A DNA stretch of 33,135 bases from NCBI GenBank assembly GCA_015064585.1, contig SVRY01000028.1, forward strand, positions 1 to 33,135, given 5' to 3'. Position numbers and translations under genes: made by a program. Source of the DNA: Oscillospiraceae bacterium (GTDB lineage: Bacteria; Bacillota; Clostridia; Oscillospirales; CAG-272). The notes below the pieces were generated by a model. That model did no database searches, had not been told where the DNA came from, and saw only the letters and a list, made by a program, of their open reading frames with translations. This document shows, piece after piece, positions 31,604 through 33,135 of the stretch. Positions within the stretch are counted from its first letter, which is position 1; each line of letters opens with the position of its first letter.

Positions 31604-31621
31604 TGTATTCTCGGAGGTCTT

Positions 31622-31954
31622 ATGTCAGATAAGAAATATAAAAAGGAAGATTGTATCCTCCTTTTGCAAAACAAATATAAAGAATTACAAGCAGAGGGGC
31701 TTTCCCGTTATCCTCAGCGTTCGGATTTTGAAGATCGCGAGGTCGTAGCTATCAAAGCCTTTCTCGGTCCGTGGCCACGTGCCTTGGAGGCGGCAGAAAT
31801 AAAGCCACCGAGAGATGACGACAGACCGCAGGGGAACAAAGAAAAGCGCATTCGAGCCAAGCAAGCGAGGATTGCAGCACTACGAAAGATTGAAAAAGAG
31901 CGCAAAAAGAAAACGGAAGGAAACGGAGCAAATGAACAAAACGGAAATCATTGA
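31622..31954 (+). CDS. 110-aa charged protein of unknown function, B12-riboswitch-controlled
   Basis: ATG 31622 follows TCGGAGG. The first half contains KYKKEDCILLLQNKYKEL and the segment YPQRSDFEDREVVAIKAFLGPWPRALEAA, resembling a small helix-turn-helix, followed by IKPPRDDDRP. The second half is a Lys/Arg-rich, probably helical tail (KEKRIRAKQARI, KIEKERKKKTE), which suggests nucleic-acid or acidic-partner binding. There is no signal peptide. The gene overlaps DUF2284 by 23 bp, so translation of the two is coupled. It is the first gene after a cobalamin riboswitch; I do not recognise a named family. Confidence 0.7.
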   Translation: MSDKKYKKEDCILLLQNKYKELQAEGLSRYPQRSDFEDREVVAIKAFLGPWPRALEAAEIKPPRDDDRPQGNKEKRIRAKQARIAALRKIEKERKKKTEGNGANEQNGNH

Positions 31955-32471
31955 ATTGTCAATAGCCGAGGGCTTTCATGGAGCAGAGGTCATTAGTACG
32001 GATAAAATCGTGTTCGATGCCGCTTTTCGCCCCTATTGTGAAGAAAATCTGTGCGGGCAGTACGGCGTGAATTATTCTTGCCCTCCCGATTGTGGCACAC
32101 CTGGACAAATGAGGCAGAAGGTGTTGGCTTATAAAAAAGCCTTGGTCGTCAGCACCGAGTGGGAGATCGAGGATTTTTCCGAGACCGATAAATTAAAGGA
32201 AGCGAAGGCATCACATAACGCCGCGATGCTTCGGCTGATCAAAAAGCTGAAAGCGGAGGGACGCGACGGATTTATGGTCGGTGCAAGCGGATGCACGTTG
32301 TGCAAGCCCTGTAAGCTCGCAGGCGGTGAGCCGTGTGAGCATCCCAATATGATGTGCTCTTGTATGTCTGCATATTGCATCTGGGTCAAAAAGCTTGCCG
32401 AGGATTGTAATATGAATTATGAGTATAAGAACAAAATACTGCCGTTCTTCGGTATGTACGTTTTTGATTAA
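31932..32471 (+). CDS. DUF2284 cysteine-rich, predicted metal-binding protein
   Basis: This 179-residue cytoplasmic protein starts at ATG 31932, behind CGGAG; the longer in-frame extension lies in the 110-aa gene. It contains two dense Cys groups: CEENLCGQYGVNYSCPPDCG near residues 37-56 and CTLCKPCKLAGGEPCEHP, then CSCMSAYC near 125-155. This spacing suits zinc or Fe-S binding and is the hallmark of DUF2284. Members often occur near corrinoid or methyl-transfer genes in anaerobes, but their reaction is not known. Here it is the second gene of a B12-riboswitch unit, which supports a link to corrinoid or cobalt metabolism; that is inference. Confidence 0.88.
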   Translation: MNKTEIIELSIAEGFHGAEVISTDKIVFDAAFRPYCEENLCGQYGVNYSCPPDCGTPGQMRQKVLAYKKALVVSTEWEIEDFSETDKLKEAKASHNAAMLRLIKKLKAEGRDGFMVGASGCTLCKPCKLAGGEPCEHPNMMCSCMSAYCIWVKKLAEDCNMNYEYKNKILPFFGMYVFD

Positions 32472-32507
32472 GATATTACCGCACACTGTGCGTTAATATA
32501 CATATGT

Positions 32508-32660
32508 GTACGGATCGAAAAGTTGTAAACTGAGTAGGTCGAAGAACCCTGCGTAAACGCGAGGGTTTCTTCAGGAAATTCGGTACGAATCCGAAACAAC
32601 CCCCATTTCCGTGTTTGCCGCGGCTGTGCCGCAGAGCATAAGTCGGGAACCTGTCCGTAC
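32508..32660 (+). promoter_or_regulatory. Cobalamin-type riboswitch 2
   Basis: The closing stem GTACGGA (32508-32514) / TCCGTAC (32654-32660) encloses the B12 core: CCCTGCG/CGCGAGGG arm, AGGAAATT, CGGTACGAATCCG, CAACCCCC and AAGTCGGGAACCTG. It lies 37 bp after the DUF2284 stop with no clear -35/-10 of its own, so it may be read through from the first unit. It controls the secreted protein at 32859. Confidence 0.88.
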
Positions 32661-32669
32661 ATAAAAAAT

Positions 32670-32749
32670 GAACACATCCTTGGGAGAGGAGCGTGTGTTC
32701 GGAGACCGTCGCGTTCTTTGGGCGGTACTTTTCCGGCACGCTCTTTTTT
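32670..32749 (+). terminator. Expression platform of riboswitch 2: terminator with overlapping antiterminator
   Basis: GAGCGTG (32689-32695) pairs with CACGCTC (32737-32743), then TTTTTT. The same 5' arm is needed for GAACACA (32670-32676) / TGTGTTC (32694-32700), so the two hairpins exclude each other. Confidence 0.78.
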
Positions 32750-32858
32750 GCTTTTGCCGGGCAAATCGAAAGGAGGACAACATCCTAAAAATTCTCTCCA
32801 TCAGTGACCCCAAAAACAAATGAGCAAAGCGCTCAAACAAAAAGAAAGGAAATGTGTT

Positions 32859-33135
32859 ATGAAAACAACAAAAAAGAGTATGACAATGAAAATTGTCAGC
32901 ATCATGCTTTCGATCATTATGATTGCAGGCATTCTTCCGATTGCTGTTTTTGCAACGGAACCGTCAGACACCGCAGAATATGTGTATATCTCGGTCAGCT
33001 ACGATGACAAATTCATAAACGAAAAAAACGGAACTCCCATTGCGTATATTCCCGTGTCGTTTGACACCTTGGCGGGCATTGACCTTGCTGAATACGGCTT
33101 GGAAAATATGCTCTATGATGAGAACGGCGACGGTA
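32859..33135 (+). CDS. Secreted protein under B12 riboswitch control, 3' end outside the window
   Basis: ATG 32859 follows AGAAAGGA; 92 residues are visible. There is a long, strongly basic N-terminus (MKTTKKSMTMK), a hydrophobic core and a cleavage site near VFA-TE, then a mature start rich in Asp, Glu and Tyr: YVYISVSYDDKFI, IAYIPVSFDTLAGIDL, EYGLENMLYDENGDG. The last part reads D-E-N-G-D-G, an EF-hand/dockerin-like calcium motif or a linker. Similar B12-riboswitch-controlled surface proteins with transcobalamin-like DUF4430 domains are known to me in gut Firmicutes, so extracellular corrinoid binding is a hypothesis. The deciding domains lie outside the window. Confidence 0.8.
   Translation, partial: MKTTKKSMTMKIVSIMLSIIMIAGILPIAVFATEPSDTAEYVYISVSYDDKFINEKNGTPIAYIPVSFDTLAGIDLAEYGLENMLYDENGDG

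Noticed and set aside
31497-31748. 83-aa open frame starting in the riboswitch 1 platform
   Set aside because: It crosses both terminator hairpins, lacks a ribosome binding site and overlaps the better-supported 110-aa gene in another frame.

Overview
The window looks like chromosome from an anaerobic, endospore-forming Firmicute of the class Clostridia, probably a gut-type Oscillospiraceae or a relative. Evidence: a spoIIID-spoVAC-spoVAD-spoVAE block, a Firmicute-type PrfC, YtrA-type GntR and BY-kinase operons, a 2x[4Fe-4S] aldo/keto reductase, TnpV/DUF6809 accessory genes, cobalamin riboswitches, strong AGGAGG ribosome binding sites and frequent GTG/TTG starts. The taxon is inferred from gene content only.

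Layout. 1-4005 (minus): a secreted-protein cluster. It holds a subtilisin-like S8 protease with an apparent frameshift just after its signal peptide, a 161-aa membrane-anchored protein, the orphaned C-terminal part of a second S8 protease, and two related lipoproteins (one cut by the window edge). 4179-5136: a divergent XRE repressor / SLOG-fold gene pair sharing an operator-like region, then tRNA-Thr(CGT). 5210-15709 (plus): rsmA, three tandem CotH-family lipoprotein kinases, prfC, and a 1090-aa GH89 alpha-N-acetylglucosaminidase-like enzyme with two F5/8 type C domains but no signal peptide. 15820-19628 (minus): a GntR-ABC ATPase-ABC permease operon followed by two uncharacterised exported proteins. 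19629-20468: about 840 bp without a credible gene, holding 21-bp palindromic repeats, a purine tract and a CG-alternating stretch.

20469-25030 (minus): spoIIID and spoVACDE with a candidate sigma-G promoter, then a CpsB phosphatase / tyrosine kinase / Wzz-like modulator operon. 25305-26588: a 52-aa membrane microprotein divergent from a WYL-domain regulator, with a shared inverted repeat. 26687-29721: Gfo/Idh/MocA oxidoreductase, MBL-fold protein, Fe-S aldo/keto reductase. 29932-31092: small membrane protein, tRNA-Leu(TAG), TnpV and DUF6809.

31277-33135 (plus) is the most unusual part. Two cobalamin-type riboswitches in series, each followed by overlapping hairpins that look like terminator/antiterminator switches, control first a translationally coupled pair (110-aa basic protein plus DUF2284 cysteine-rich protein) and then a secreted protein that runs off the window. 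None of these is a classical B12 synthesis or transport gene.

Nearly all promoters I can place have a 16-17 bp spacer and a TATAAT-like -10. About half use TTGCAA/TTGCAT instead of TTGACA at -35.
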